From contig CAZJTL010000004.1 of NCBI GenBank assembly GCA_964548905.1, forward strand, positions 1 through 64,000: a stretch of DNA of 64,000 nucleotides. Direction: 5' to 3'. Positions within the stretch are counted from its first letter, which is position 1. Every line of letters starts with the position of its first letter. Both the position numbers and the translations under genes were made by a program. A model generated the notes under the pieces. The model did no database searches. It saw nothing but the letters and a program-made list of their open reading frames with translations, and had not been told where the DNA came from. The stretch comes from CAZJTL01 sp964548905 (GTDB lineage Bacteria > Cyanobacteriota > Cyanobacteriia > Cyanobacteriales > Xenococcaceae). Below are positions 9,229 to 18,024 of this stretch, piece after piece.

Positions 9229-10716
9229 CTAATTCTCTAGTTTGGAATTAATTTTTTGCATCAAAAAAACAAATCCCAGTCTCCACCAACCACAAACACC
9301 TCTATCGACTCCAGCTCGATTGAGAACATCGCTGAAACAGGCTGGTAAATGACCTGGTGGTGCGCTCAAAGTAAAATTTAAACTGGCATAATTCAACCAA
9401 TTTTTATCTCTATGCCAACCAACAAGTTCGCCAAAATCCCTCCAAATTTGATAGTTAAAATGTTTAGTTCCACCTAGTTGTTGATAGATCTGTTTTTGAA
9501 TCGTGAAACCAAAGCGATTGTCGCTAGCTTCTCGCCAAAGTCGATCGATTATTAATAAGTCTTGCTGGTTAATTTTGGCGATGGCATCGAGATTTAAAAA
9601 ACCTTCCTCCTCTCGATCGCTTAAGCGCATTAACAATTGCCAAGTTTCCCAATCGGCTTGTTGATATTGTTTGTTAGTCAATAGATTTTCTAAATTTTGA
9701 TAATCGATGTTTGATTCGCGATCGACAGTAATTAAGGGAGAACTATTAATTTTGAAGTTACTTTCTGCTTTCGCTTTGGCTAAATTTGCTCGCACTAGTA
9801 ACAAAACTTCTGCTGCTGATTGGAATCGATCGCGCACATCGCTTTCAACTAGGCGATCGAGGATTGCTGCTAATTCTTCACTAACAGACACGCCTGTTTG
9901 CCGCCATCGCCACTGCTGCTTTTGTTCGTCAAACAAAGGTTCCGATGCTTCAGAGTCAGGAAGACTAGCTGTTAACAGGCGAATTGCAGTTACGCCTAAG
10001 CTGTAGAGATCGCTTGCTGGATCAACTCTTCCTTCCATTTGTTCTGGTGCAGCATAACCGGGAGTAGCAATAATCGGATGATTAGGGGAAACTATCCCAG
10101 TATCTAGTTTTTGTGAGCTGCCAAAATCGATTAAAGCAAACGTCCCATCTTGTTGACGCAGAATGTTGCCTAGCTTAATATCTCTGTGAACGATCCCTTG
10201 TTCGTGAATAAATTGGAGGACAGGGAGCAAGTTATTCAAAAATTGCCAGATCTGAGCCTCATTAAAAGCACCGCGATCGCTTAGTTCCGAAAACAAATCC
10301 CAGCCATCAATAAATTCCTGAACTATATATAAACGCCCTTCTTCCTCGAAAAAAGCGAGTAAGCTAGGAATTTGCGGATGAGTGCCTACTTTGGTCAGTA
10401 TTTCTGCTTCTTGTTGAAATAAACCCCTTAAAAAATTTATATTTTTGGAATTATGTAGATCGGGCGCAAATTGTTTGATTACGCAAGGAGTAGACAAGCG
10501 ATCTTCATCTACTGCTTCAAAAATACTAGCAAATCCTCCAGACCCCAAAGAGCGTATAATTCGGTAGCGTTCTCTCAACAGTAATGGTGAACCACAGCGA
10601 TCGCAAACTTTAGCTTGTGCTAAGTTAAGATGGCGACAAGCATTGTTAGGACATTGACCAATGACAAAATCCTTCGTCTTTTCTCTTCTCAACTGTGAAG
10701 GCAAAGTGGTAGTCAT
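9229..10716 (-). CDS. Serine/threonine protein kinase with C-terminal GUN4 domain
   Basis: A 495-residue protein in three parts. Residues 20-46 are a four-Cys zinc-ribbon-like segment (CPNNAC...CDRCG). Residues about 50-320 form a eukaryotic-type kinase with GSGGFASIFEA, IKQF, the catalytic loop HRDIKLGN, and DFGSS. Residues about 340-480 are a GUN4 domain (QADWETWQLLMRLSDR, LIIDRLWREAS, RFGFTIQKQIY, PPGHLP). GUN4 domains bind Mg-porphyrin or bilin-type tetrapyrroles, so tetrapyrrole-gated phosphorylation is a reasonable inference but not shown. It leads the operon, 22 bp before the chemoreceptor gene. Confidence 0.88.
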   Translation of the reverse strand: MTTTLPSQLRREKTKDFVIGQCPNNACRHLNLAQAKVCDRCGSPLLLRERYRIIRSLGSGGFASIFEAVDEDRLSTPCVIKQFAPDLHNSKNINFLRGLFQQEAEILTKVGTHPQIPSLLAFFEEEGRLYIVQEFIDGWDLFSELSDRGAFNEAQIWQFLNNLLPVLQFIHEQGIVHRDIKLGNILRQQDGTFALIDFGSSQKLDTGIVSPNHPIIATPGYAAPEQMEGRVDPASDLYSLGVTAIRLLTASLPDSEASEPLFDEQKQQWRWRQTGVSVSEELAAILDRLVESDVRDRFQSAAEVLLLVRANLAKAKAESNFKINSSPLITVDRESNIDYQNLENLLTNKQYQQADWETWQLLMRLSDREEEGFLNLDAIAKINQQDLLIIDRLWREASDNRFGFTIQKQIYQQLGGTKHFNYQIWRDFGELVGWHRDKNWLNYASLNFTLSAPPGHLPACFSDVLNRAGVDRGVCGWWRLGFVFLMQKINSKLEN

Positions 10717-11199
10717 TGAAGCAGGGGACAGGGAGCAGGGGAGCAGGGGAGCAAGGGAGAGGGGGAGACAAGGAGAAATCTAAAGCTTAGAGCCTAAAAC
10801 TTTTGACTTTTGACTTTTGACTTTTGACTTGAAAACCTCCTGCCTCCTGATAGCTGATAGCTAAAACCTATTAAAACAACCTAAACATTTATTAATCAAT
10901 AATAAGTGTAGAGACTGTCTCCGTAGAAACACTTATTATGAAGTTTTGTTGAAACTTTGATGTCTTTTTAGTAAAAAGCTTGCTTGGCAGATGTTTTCAG
11001 GCATAGTTAAATTTCTATCATCACTATCACTAGCTTGAAATTCCGCAACAATAACTTAAGTAAGAAGGCAGAAGGTAAGTAGCAAGTAGCAAGTAGTAAG
11101 TAGCAAGTAAAAAAACTCATTACTCATTACTCATTACTCATTACTTATTACTTATTACTTACTTTTCTCCCCCTCTCCCAGTCCCCTGTTCCCTAAACT
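10717..11199. repeat. Gene-free spacer dominated by heptamer arrays
   Basis: This 480-bp spacer holds GGGAGCAG-type purine repeats (10733-10770), ACTTTTG units (about 10798-10831), TAGCAAG units (about 11073-11108) and TCATTAC/TTATTAC units (about 11116-11163). The last two are separated by an A-tract and together are the reverse complement of the two-block array at 4147-4227. Unique sequence at about 10860-11060 must contain the promoter of the kinase-chemoreceptor operon; no clear motif was recognised. Confidence 0.85.
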
Positions 11200-12711
11200 C
11201 TATAATACATACCCTACCCGCGCATCGATCGCGTAATTTTTTAGTTCTGGTCGAATTTGTGGATGGTTGGCAATAAAGTTGTCAATAATCACGGCGACGC
11301 GATCGGCGTAACCGTATTCAGCAGCATGTCCCAATCCATGTAAAGCGCTTTCGCGACAAGCATCTGAATCAAGAGTGAGAATTTTTTCCATTACTTTGAG
11401 AAATTCCTCATTGCTGAGGCGATCGATCTCGTTTTCTGGAGGCTCACAGCAAAAATAGGCATCCCACCACATGTAGCAGATATGATTGAGAGGATTAGCA
11501 TTGGGTTCACTTAAATAACTCAAAGTAGGAGAGCATCTTTCCTGAAAACATTGCTCGAATAGGTTAAAAATCGAATTAATGGCGCGTTCTATTTCTAGCC
11601 AATTTACTCCACAATCGAGATCGTAACGACTAAATAAATGCATATCTGACAAGCCTTTATAGACTTGTATATCAGAAAAAGGTTTTAAAATTTCTCTAGC
11701 ATTTTCAAACAATTGGGTAACGTAATTAACTCGCAGTTTGGCTGATAAGTCGATCGACCACTTATGATCGGTTTCAATAAAATAATACAAGTCTTCTGAG
11801 CGATCGAAATGCATTTTCAGCCAGTTATCTTGGCTAATATTAATCGTTTGTTCTTCAGAAATTTTAATTGATAACTTCGTTGAGCCTGTAAGAGAAGTTA
11901 GATCGATATCTTGATTGCAATCGATATCTAAAAAAAACAGATTTTTTAATTTTTTTAAATAGCTAAGATTGATAATTTGATTATTAGCAATTTTTAATAT
12001 TTTTAATTTATTAAGATACTTAAGAGGTCTTAGATCGATGATTTTATTTTGATTGAGGTTAAGTTTTTCTAGCTTTTCCAAATTTGCTAAAGCTTCAAGA
12101 TTGCTGATTTGATTGCCTTCTAGAGTTAGTCTAGTGAGTTTAGTCAGATATTTTAGATCGGTGAGATCTTCAACACCACAAAAATTTAATTTTAATTCAG
12201 TTAAATTATCCAAATATTTTAAAGGCGTAATTTCTTCAATTTTCCCTAGTTCTATGCACAAAAATTCTAGCTCGGTTAGTTGAGATAAAGGACTAAGATC
12301 GGTAGAACAATTTTCAGCTAAAAATAAATATAAATGAGTTAAATTGTTGAGATTAGCCAGAAAGCTTAAGTTGTTAATTTTGCCGTGTAAACCAAGTTCT
12401 TGCAAGTTAGTTAAGGCGGCAATACTATCTAGTTCTGTAATATATCCGTGAATTCTTAATTGCTTCAGTTGCGTTAAAGTAGCAATAGGTCTGAGATCGT
12501 AAGTGCGATCGTCTTTAAAACGATAGCGCATCAAATCTAGTTTGGTCAGGCTAGCAAGTTGCACGCTAGCTTCTTGATAGTTATAAGTACCAGCAATCTC
12601 TAGCAGTAGCTCAATCGTATTTCTGATTTCCTGAGAAAGACTGTCTTTATACAAGCACCACTCGGTAAAACTGTTAGGTTTGATATCTTTCTCGGCTATT
12701 AGATCGCTCAT
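11200..12711 (-). CDS. Leucine-rich-repeat protein with unknown C-terminal domain
   Basis: A 503-residue protein. From about residue 60 to 290 it is a run of SDS22/internalin-type leucine-rich repeats of about 22 residues (for example LTKLTRLTLEGNQISNLEAL and LEKLEKLNLNQNKIIDLRPL). Residues 300-503 form a separate globular region with several Trp and Cys residues (CYMWWDAYFCCEPP) and a helical end (LHGLGHAAEYGYADRVAVII). No signal peptide or membrane span is seen, so it is probably a cytosolic protein-binding scaffold. The C-terminal part was not recognised and the partner is unknown. Confidence 0.8.
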   Translation of the reverse strand: MSDLIAEKDIKPNSFTEWCLYKDSLSQEIRNTIELLLEIAGTYNYQEASVQLASLTKLDLMRYRFKDDRTYDLRPIATLTQLKQLRIHGYITELDSIAALTNLQELGLHGKINNLSFLANLNNLTHLYLFLAENCSTDLSPLSQLTELEFLCIELGKIEEITPLKYLDNLTELKLNFCGVEDLTDLKYLTKLTRLTLEGNQISNLEALANLEKLEKLNLNQNKIIDLRPLKYLNKLKILKIANNQIINLSYLKKLKNLFFLDIDCNQDIDLTSLTGSTKLSIKISEEQTINISQDNWLKMHFDRSEDLYYFIETDHKWSIDLSAKLRVNYVTQLFENAREILKPFSDIQVYKGLSDMHLFSRYDLDCGVNWLEIERAINSIFNLFEQCFQERCSPTLSYLSEPNANPLNHICYMWWDAYFCCEPPENEIDRLSNEEFLKVMEKILTLDSDACRESALHGLGHAAEYGYADRVAVIIDNFIANHPQIRPELKNYAIDARVGYVL

Positions 12712-13047
12712 ACAGATGTTTCGGTCGTTGGGATTTTGCTAAAGGCTAAGATAGCAGTAAAGATTTACAACTAGGTAAATGTAATTAAGCTCAAATTTTC
12801 CAGAAAAAGGAGTATTTTTGCAAAGATTTAACATTCATTTCCAAAAGTTTATTTTAAGCTGGTCAACATCTAATTTGTAGGTGGAGAGAAGGCAGAAGGA
12901 ATTTAAAGTCTAAAGTCTAAAGTCTAAAGTCTTGAGTTTTTTAATTGCGAATTGCGAATTGAGTAAGACTCGCAGGTACAAGGACGGGCGCTTAAACGTC
13001 GGACGCAGGTTCCGAGGACGCGCCCCCCAGAAGAAAAGAAATGTAGA
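12712..13047. repeat. Intergenic spacer with TAAAGTC and AATTGCG arrays and a GC-rich hairpin
   Basis: The spacer contains TAAAGTC units (about 12905-12931), a T-tract, then AATTGCG units (about 12945-12961), followed by a GC-rich inverted repeat with outer arms GGGCGC (12986-12991) and GCGCCC (13020-13025). The hairpin resembles, in reverse orientation, the family described at 16430, 39412 and 59231. No gene was found. Confidence 0.75.
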
Positions 13048-14733
13048 TTAAAACAAATCTAAATCCGTCACAGCACCAAGGCTGCTGGAAGAAACAAGTT
13101 TGGCATATTTACCAAGAATTCCTGTGCTATATCGAGGTTGTGGTGGCTGCCAGTTGGCACGACGTTTGCTTAATTCTGCCTCAGATACATTAAGTTGTAG
13201 CGATCGCGAATCAGCGTCAATAGTAATACTATCTCCTTCTTCAACTAGGGCGATCGTCCCTCCTACGGCTGCTTCTGGAGCAACATGACCGACAACCATA
13301 CCATAAGTACCACCAGAGAAACGTCCATCGGTAATCAAACCGACTGAATCACCTAACCCTGCACCGATAATTGCTGAGGTTGGTGCTAGCATTTCTCGCA
13401 TTCCCGGTCCCCCTTTGGGCCCTTCGTAGCGGACAACAATCACATCTCCAGCTTTAATCTTACCTGCTAAAATCGCATCGAGACAGGCTTCTTCCGATTC
13501 AAACACTCTAGCAGGGCCAGTAATTTGGGGGTTTTTAACACCACTGATCTTAGCTACCGAACCTTCTGTGGCTAAATTACCTTTGAGAATAGCTAGGTGT
13601 CCTTGTTTGTAAAGAGGATTATCCCAAGCACGAATGACATCTTGATTGCTAGGCGGTACATCGGGAACATCTGCTAAAACTTCAGCGATCGTTTGTCCAG
13701 AAATGGTTAAAGCATCCCCGTGGAGTAGATCGTGAACTAGCAGCATTTTCATCACTTGCGGAATACCACCAGCTTGATGCAAGTTAGTGGTGACATAGCG
13801 ACCAGAGGGCTTAAGATCGCAGAGTACGGGGACTCTTTGGCGAATAGTTTCAAAATCGTCAATAGTTAGAGGTACGCCGATAGAATGAGCGATCGCTAGC
13901 ATGTGCAAGACAGCATTAGTCGAACCACCCACCGCCATAATTACCGAAATAGCATTTTCAAAGGTTTTGCGAGTTAAAATCTGACTGGGTAAAATTTGCT
14001 TGCGAATCGCTTCGACCAACACAAACGCAGATTTTTCCGTACTTTCTGCTTTTTCTGCATCTTCTGCTGCCATTGTCGAAGAATAAGGTAAACTCAATCC
14101 CATTGCTTCTAGAGCAGAAGACATGGTGTTCGCCGTAAACATACCACCGCAAGAACCAGCACCAGGACAAGCATTGCGCTCGATCGCGGTTAATTCTGCT
14201 TCGTCAATTTTACCCGCGCTGTACTGTCCTACAGCTTCAAAAGCACTAACAACAGTTAGATCTCGTCCGTTATAATGTCCTGGTTTAATCGTTCCACCGT
14301 AGACGAAGATAGCGGGAATATTCATCCTGGCGATCGCGATCGTCGCCCCAGGCATATTTTTATCGCAACCACCAATTGCCAGTACTCCATCCATGCTTTG
14401 TCCGTTGCAAGCAGTTTCGATCGAGTCAGCAATTACTTCACGAGAAACTAGGGAATATTTCATTCCTTCCGTTCCCATAGAAATACCATCGCTGATAGTA
14501 ATTGTCCCAAACATCTGGGGCATAGCATTGGCTTGTTTTAATGCTGCTTCAGCGCGTAATGCTAGAGTATTAATGCCCATGTTGCAAGGAGTAATGGTAC
14601 TGTAACCATTAGCCACACCAACGATCGGTTTGGTGAAATCGTTGTCGCTAAAACCTACCGCCCTTAACATGGCACGATTGGGGGATCTTTGCGTTCCCTG
14701 AGTAACAACTTTACTTCTGTAATTATCTGACAT
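13048..14733 (-). CDS. ilvD: Dihydroxy-acid dehydratase
   Basis: A 561-residue IlvD, full family length. It dehydrates 2,3-dihydroxy-3-methylbutanoate (or -pentanoate) to the 2-keto acid in valine, isoleucine and leucine synthesis. Iron-sulfur cluster cysteines are in PCNMGIN, GGCDKNMPG and CPGAGSCGGMFTANTM. GGSTNAVLH and the C-terminal DGRFSGGTYG motif are present. The ATG at 14733 has the purine-rich GGAGAA just upstream. The gene stands alone, divergent from asnS, with the promoters in the 170 bp between them. Confidence 0.97.
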   Translation of the reverse strand: MSDNYRSKVVTQGTQRSPNRAMLRAVGFSDNDFTKPIVGVANGYSTITPCNMGINTLALRAEAALKQANAMPQMFGTITISDGISMGTEGMKYSLVSREVIADSIETACNGQSMDGVLAIGGCDKNMPGATIAIARMNIPAIFVYGGTIKPGHYNGRDLTVVSAFEAVGQYSAGKIDEAELTAIERNACPGAGSCGGMFTANTMSSALEAMGLSLPYSSTMAAEDAEKAESTEKSAFVLVEAIRKQILPSQILTRKTFENAISVIMAVGGSTNAVLHMLAIAHSIGVPLTIDDFETIRQRVPVLCDLKPSGRYVTTNLHQAGGIPQVMKMLLVHDLLHGDALTISGQTIAEVLADVPDVPPSNQDVIRAWDNPLYKQGHLAILKGNLATEGSVAKISGVKNPQITGPARVFESEEACLDAILAGKIKAGDVIVVRYEGPKGGPGMREMLAPTSAIIGAGLGDSVGLITDGRFSGGTYGMVVGHVAPEAAVGGTIALVEEGDSITIDADSRSLQLNVSEAELSKRRANWQPPQPRYSTGILGKYAKLVSSSSLGAVTDLDLF

Positions 14734-14904
14734 TAACTATAGTTCTCCTTCTCTAAATAGCAACTTGTCTCTTCTGTAACGCATCCACCGCTAAATTATC
14801 ATTTCCCTGTAGCTAGTTTATAAATAACTTATATTTTTTTACTAGGCGCGATCGAGCCTCAACAAGCTAGATACAATAATTTTGAGATAAATAATCGAGA
14901 AAAC

Positions 14905-16296
14905 ATGGTAACTAGAAGGATTGCAGAGATTTTAAAAAACAGTCAACCCGATGAAGAGATAGCGATCGCGGGTTGGGTACGCACCAAAAGAGAGTTAAAA
15001 GAATTTTCCTTTATGGAAGTCAATGATGGTTCTTGTTTGGCAAATTTACAAGTGATTCTCAATCTTGACTTACCAGAATACTCAACATTCATCAAAAAGC
15101 TTAATACTGGCGCATCGGTTGAAGTAAATGGGGTGTTAGTTCCCTCACCAGGAAAAGGACAGAGAATCGAATTAAAAGCCTCCTCAGTTACAGTTTATGG
15201 CGAATCTGACCCCGAAACCTATCCCCTGCAAAAAAAACGTCACTCCTTTGAATTTCTCCGCACCCTCGGACATTTGCGTGCGCGTACCAATACTCTCGGC
15301 GCTGTGTTTCGGGTTCGTAATGCCTGCGCTACCGCCATTCATAACTTTTTCCAAGAACGCGGCTTTTTGTGGATTCATACCCCCATTATCACTGCTAGCG
15401 ATTGTGAAGGCGCTGGCGAGTTATTTACTGTCACTAATTTCAATCTCAACAACATTCCCAAAACTAAAAATCAGGAAGTTGATTACTCTCAGGACTTTTT
15501 TGGCAAACCAGCTTACTTAACAGTTAGCGGACAATTGCAAGCCGAAGTAATGGCGATGGCATTTCAAAACGTCTATACATTCGGCCCCACTTTCCGTGCT
15601 GAAAATTCTAACACTTCTAGGCATTTAGCCGAGTTTTGGATGGTCGAGCCAGAAATGGCTTTTTGCGACATCGAAGGCGATCAAAATTTAGCTGAAGAAT
15701 TTCTCAAATATATCTTCAATTATGTGATCAATAATTGTGCTGAAGATATGGAATTTTTCAACAAATTAATTGACAATTCTGTCTTAGCAACTGCCGATAA
15801 TATCATTAACAATGAATTTGCTAGAATTACATATACCGAAGCAGTTTCTCTCTTAGAAAAAGCCCAGAAAAAATTTGAATTTCCAGTCAATTGGGGCATA
15901 GATTTACAGTCAGAACACGAACGTTATTTAGCAGAAGAATTATTTAAAAAGCCAGTCATTGTTACCAACTATCCCAAAGATATTAAGGCTTTTTATATGC
16001 GTTTAAATGACGATAATAAAACCGTCGCCGCTATGGATATTCTCGCACCTAAAATTGGTGAAATTATTGGTGGTTCACAAAGAGAAGAACGCTTGGATGT
16101 GCTAGAAAAACGTGTGCAAGAAACGGGAATAGAATTAGATAGCGTCTGGTGGTATTTAGATTTACGTCGCTACGGAACTGTTCCTCATGCTGGATTTGGT
16201 TTGGGTTTTGAAAGAATAGTACAATTTATGACAGGAATGACCAATATTCGTGATGTCATTCCTTTTCCACGCACACCTTTGAGTGCAGACTTCTAA
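14905..16296 (+). CDS. asnS: Asparaginyl-tRNA synthetase
   Basis: A 463-residue class II aminoacyl-tRNA synthetase. An N-terminal OB-fold anticodon-binding domain occupies residues 1-110 (IAGWVRTKRELKEFSFMEVNDGS). The catalytic domain follows, with motif 2 around TFRAENSNTSRHLAEFWMVE and motif 3 in GFGLGFERIVQFMTG. The Asn-type sequence PEMAFCD and the overall length separate it from AspRS. It charges tRNA-Asn with asparagine. It is a single gene divergent from ilvD. Confidence 0.97.
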   Translation: MVTRRIAEILKNSQPDEEIAIAGWVRTKRELKEFSFMEVNDGSCLANLQVILNLDLPEYSTFIKKLNTGASVEVNGVLVPSPGKGQRIELKASSVTVYGESDPETYPLQKKRHSFEFLRTLGHLRARTNTLGAVFRVRNACATAIHNFFQERGFLWIHTPIITASDCEGAGELFTVTNFNLNNIPKTKNQEVDYSQDFFGKPAYLTVSGQLQAEVMAMAFQNVYTFGPTFRAENSNTSRHLAEFWMVEPEMAFCDIEGDQNLAEEFLKYIFNYVINNCAEDMEFFNKLIDNSVLATADNIINNEFARITYTEAVSLLEKAQKKFEFPVNWGIDLQSEHERYLAEELFKKPVIVTNYPKDIKAFYMRLNDDNKTVAAMDILAPKIGEIIGGSQREERLDVLEKRVQETGIELDSVWWYLDLRRYGTVPHAGFGLGFERIVQFMTGMTNIRDVIPFPRTPLSADF

Positions 16297-16349
16297 CTTC
16301 CTTCGGGAGAAGGCAGTCCTCATGAAAAAATTTCACCATCATCCGATGA

Positions 16350-16500
16350 AAGAGGGTATGGGGTGTAGGGTGTAGGGTGTAGGGGCAATCCCTTGTGGTT
16401 GCCCTAGTTGGGTTGTAGGGTGCAGGGGAGGCGCGGGATCTGAGGTTTCCTCAGATCTTTAAGCGCCGTTGTAGGGGAAAATCTTTTTCAAGTCAGAGGG
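16350..16500. repeat. GGGTGTA array and a perfect hairpin element
   Basis: GGTGTAG repeats at about 16358-16383 precede a two-level palindrome. Outer arms GGCGC (16430-16434) and GCGCC (16463-16467) enclose a 9-bp stem and TTT loop at 16437-16457 with core GAGGTTTCCTC and arms GATCT/AGATC. Copies with the same core but different, still complementary arms lie at 39412 and 59231. The 16297-16591 spacer holds no gene. The hairpin has no T-run and does not look like a simple terminator. Confidence 0.8.
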
Positions 16501-16591
16501 CAGAAGTCAGAAGTCAGAAGGTTCAGTTATCGGTGAGATAGAAAGTTTAATGCTGCCTGCACTGTCTTTTCCCAACCCTTGACTTTCTAGA

Positions 16592-17101
16592 CTACAGAGA
16601 TTCGGCTCCTAAGACAATTTTAAAAACGCTATCATTTGGTTTTGATGCAATTGCCGCTTCCCATCCTAGGGAAGTCAAAAATTCTTCAGCTACAGCAGTT
16701 TCAATTACATCTACCCCCCATTCTCCAGGTTGTAAAGAATCGGGAGAAGTACTTGTAGCTGGCGTAGTTTTAATTCCGCCTAAAAGGATAATTTCTGGTA
16801 GTGAAACCTGATTATCTTTAGATCGATCTAAACGTTTTTGCCGCAAAGCTTGAGCGCATAATTGTCCAACTTCAGAGGCAGAAAATTCAGTGATCGAATA
16901 CAAAATTTCTACTTGCCAATGAGGATTATCTACCAGACGACAATTAATGTTTTGATATTTTTTTAAACCCTCTACAAATACATGACAAAACTCAGTTCGA
17001 TCGAGTGCGGGAAAGCTATTTCCAATTAAATTGAAATTGTGAGCTAGCAACATTCTTCCTGTTTCTTTTTGTGTCAAAATTTTTGCTCCTGTTAATTCCA
17101 A
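16592..17101 (-). CDS. Unknown protein paired with a phycobiliprotein-like gene
   Basis: A 169-residue soluble protein not recognised from its sequence. It is mixed alpha/beta, with a variable Ser/Thr/Pro-rich segment (TTPATSTSPDSLQPGEWG, about residues 113-130) and a conserved-looking tail (VAEEFLTSLGWEA). No signal peptide or membrane span is seen. It starts 42 bp after the phycobiliprotein-like gene at 17144-17719 on the same strand, so the two are probably one transcription unit. A role linked to that protein is inferred from position only. Confidence 0.7.
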   Translation of the reverse strand: MELTGAKILTQKETGRMLLAHNFNLIGNSFPALDRTEFCHVFVEGLKKYQNINCRLVDNPHWQVEILYSITEFSASEVGQLCAQALRQKRLDRSKDNQVSLPEIILLGGIKTTPATSTSPDSLQPGEWGVDVIETAVAEEFLTSLGWEAAIASKPNDSVFKIVLGAESL

Positions 17102-17143
17102 ATTTTATCTTTCTATTTTCTATTGCCTATTTTTGTCCAATAA

Positions 17144-17719
17144 TTAACTTTTAAAGCGATCGAGTTGACTGATTAAATGGTCAAAATAAGGCGCGATTTG
17201 ATCTTGTTCTACTTCAGAAAACTCTTGCAAACTATATTTTTTTAAATTCTCTAATCCTAAAATCATTGCCTCTAAAGGAACTTTTAATTCTTGATAAAGT
17301 TGTTCCATATAGTGCAAACCTTCTGAACTAGTATATTGCGTCGATCGTCCAGCAATACCATAGGTGACACAGCGTAAAAAATGCCAGAAATCGCGCCAAC
17401 AAGCTTCTGCTCTCGCTGGTGGATAAAGATCGCCTCCTGGTTCGATAATATGAGGATATTGTTTTAAAACTTCAGCTCTAGCGCTGGCGACAATAGTAGC
17501 AGCTTTATCTCTAAGCTGTTTGGCTTTCTCTAGAGGCTCCTTCGTACTTGGTGCTAGGCTTTGAATTACTTCTATATCTTCATCTGTAAGATAACGAACT
17601 TCATCATCAGCTTGTTGAAACTTAGCAATTATTTCTTCTGAATATTGTTCTTGCCAACTCGCAAAACTGACAATTCTCGATTTTTGAATCAATTGTTTAA
17701 CTTTTTCGCTTAATTGCAT
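17144..17719 (-). CDS. Phycobiliprotein-superfamily protein (allophycocyanin-alpha-like paralogue)
   Basis: A 191-residue protein with the phycobiliprotein globin-like fold. RYLTDEDIEVIQ, AEVLKQYPHIIEPGGDLYP, ACWRDFWHFLRCVTYGIAG, LHYMEQLYQELKVPLEAM and the final PYFDHLISQLDRF all follow the alpha-allophycocyanin pattern. Cys107 and Asp110 in ACWRD correspond to the bilin-binding Cys84 and its Asp partner, so chromophore attachment is possible. It has an N-terminal extension of about 25-30 residues relative to core subunits (about 160), and Trp replaces the usual Leu after the Cys. It is not a standard apcA, apcD or apcF. It may be an accessory or regulatory bilin protein. Confidence 0.82.
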   Translation of the reverse strand: MQLSEKVKQLIQKSRIVSFASWQEQYSEEIIAKFQQADDEVRYLTDEDIEVIQSLAPSTKEPLEKAKQLRDKAATIVASARAEVLKQYPHIIEPGGDLYPPARAEACWRDFWHFLRCVTYGIAGRSTQYTSSEGLHYMEQLYQELKVPLEAMILGLENLKKYSLQEFSEVEQDQIAPYFDHLISQLDRFKS

Positions 17720-18024
17720 AAATTATTGTTAGTTGTTAGTTGTTAGTTGTTAGTTGTTAGTTGTTAGTTGTTAGTTGTTAGTTGTTCATGGTTCATGGTT
17801 CATTGCAAAACAGGGAGTAGGGAGCAGGCAGCAGGCAGCAGGTTTTTAATTGCGAATTGCGAACCCGCGCCACTGCAAGGGCGAATTGCGAATTGTCCCC
17901 TGCCCCCCTGCTCCCCTGCTCCCCTGCTTCTGGGCTTTAACTAAAAATCATCCCAAAAAAGGTGTTAACTACCTGTACAAATGTAAACTAAAGTAAAGGA
18001 AAGCTCTCATTTAACTCTCCTCCT
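17720..18024. repeat. TGTTAGT array, GCAGGCA and AATTGCG repeats; divergent promoter region
   Basis: About eight perfect TGTTAGT units at 17727-17785 begin only 7 bp upstream of the phycobiliprotein-like start codon at 17719. After GTTCATG repeats come GCAGGCA units (about 17815-17842), a T-tract, AATTGCG units and CCCCTGCT repeats (to about 17928). The array must lie between, or inside, the promoter and leader of the minus-strand gene, so copy number could affect its expression. No other gene is seen. Confidence 0.85.
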
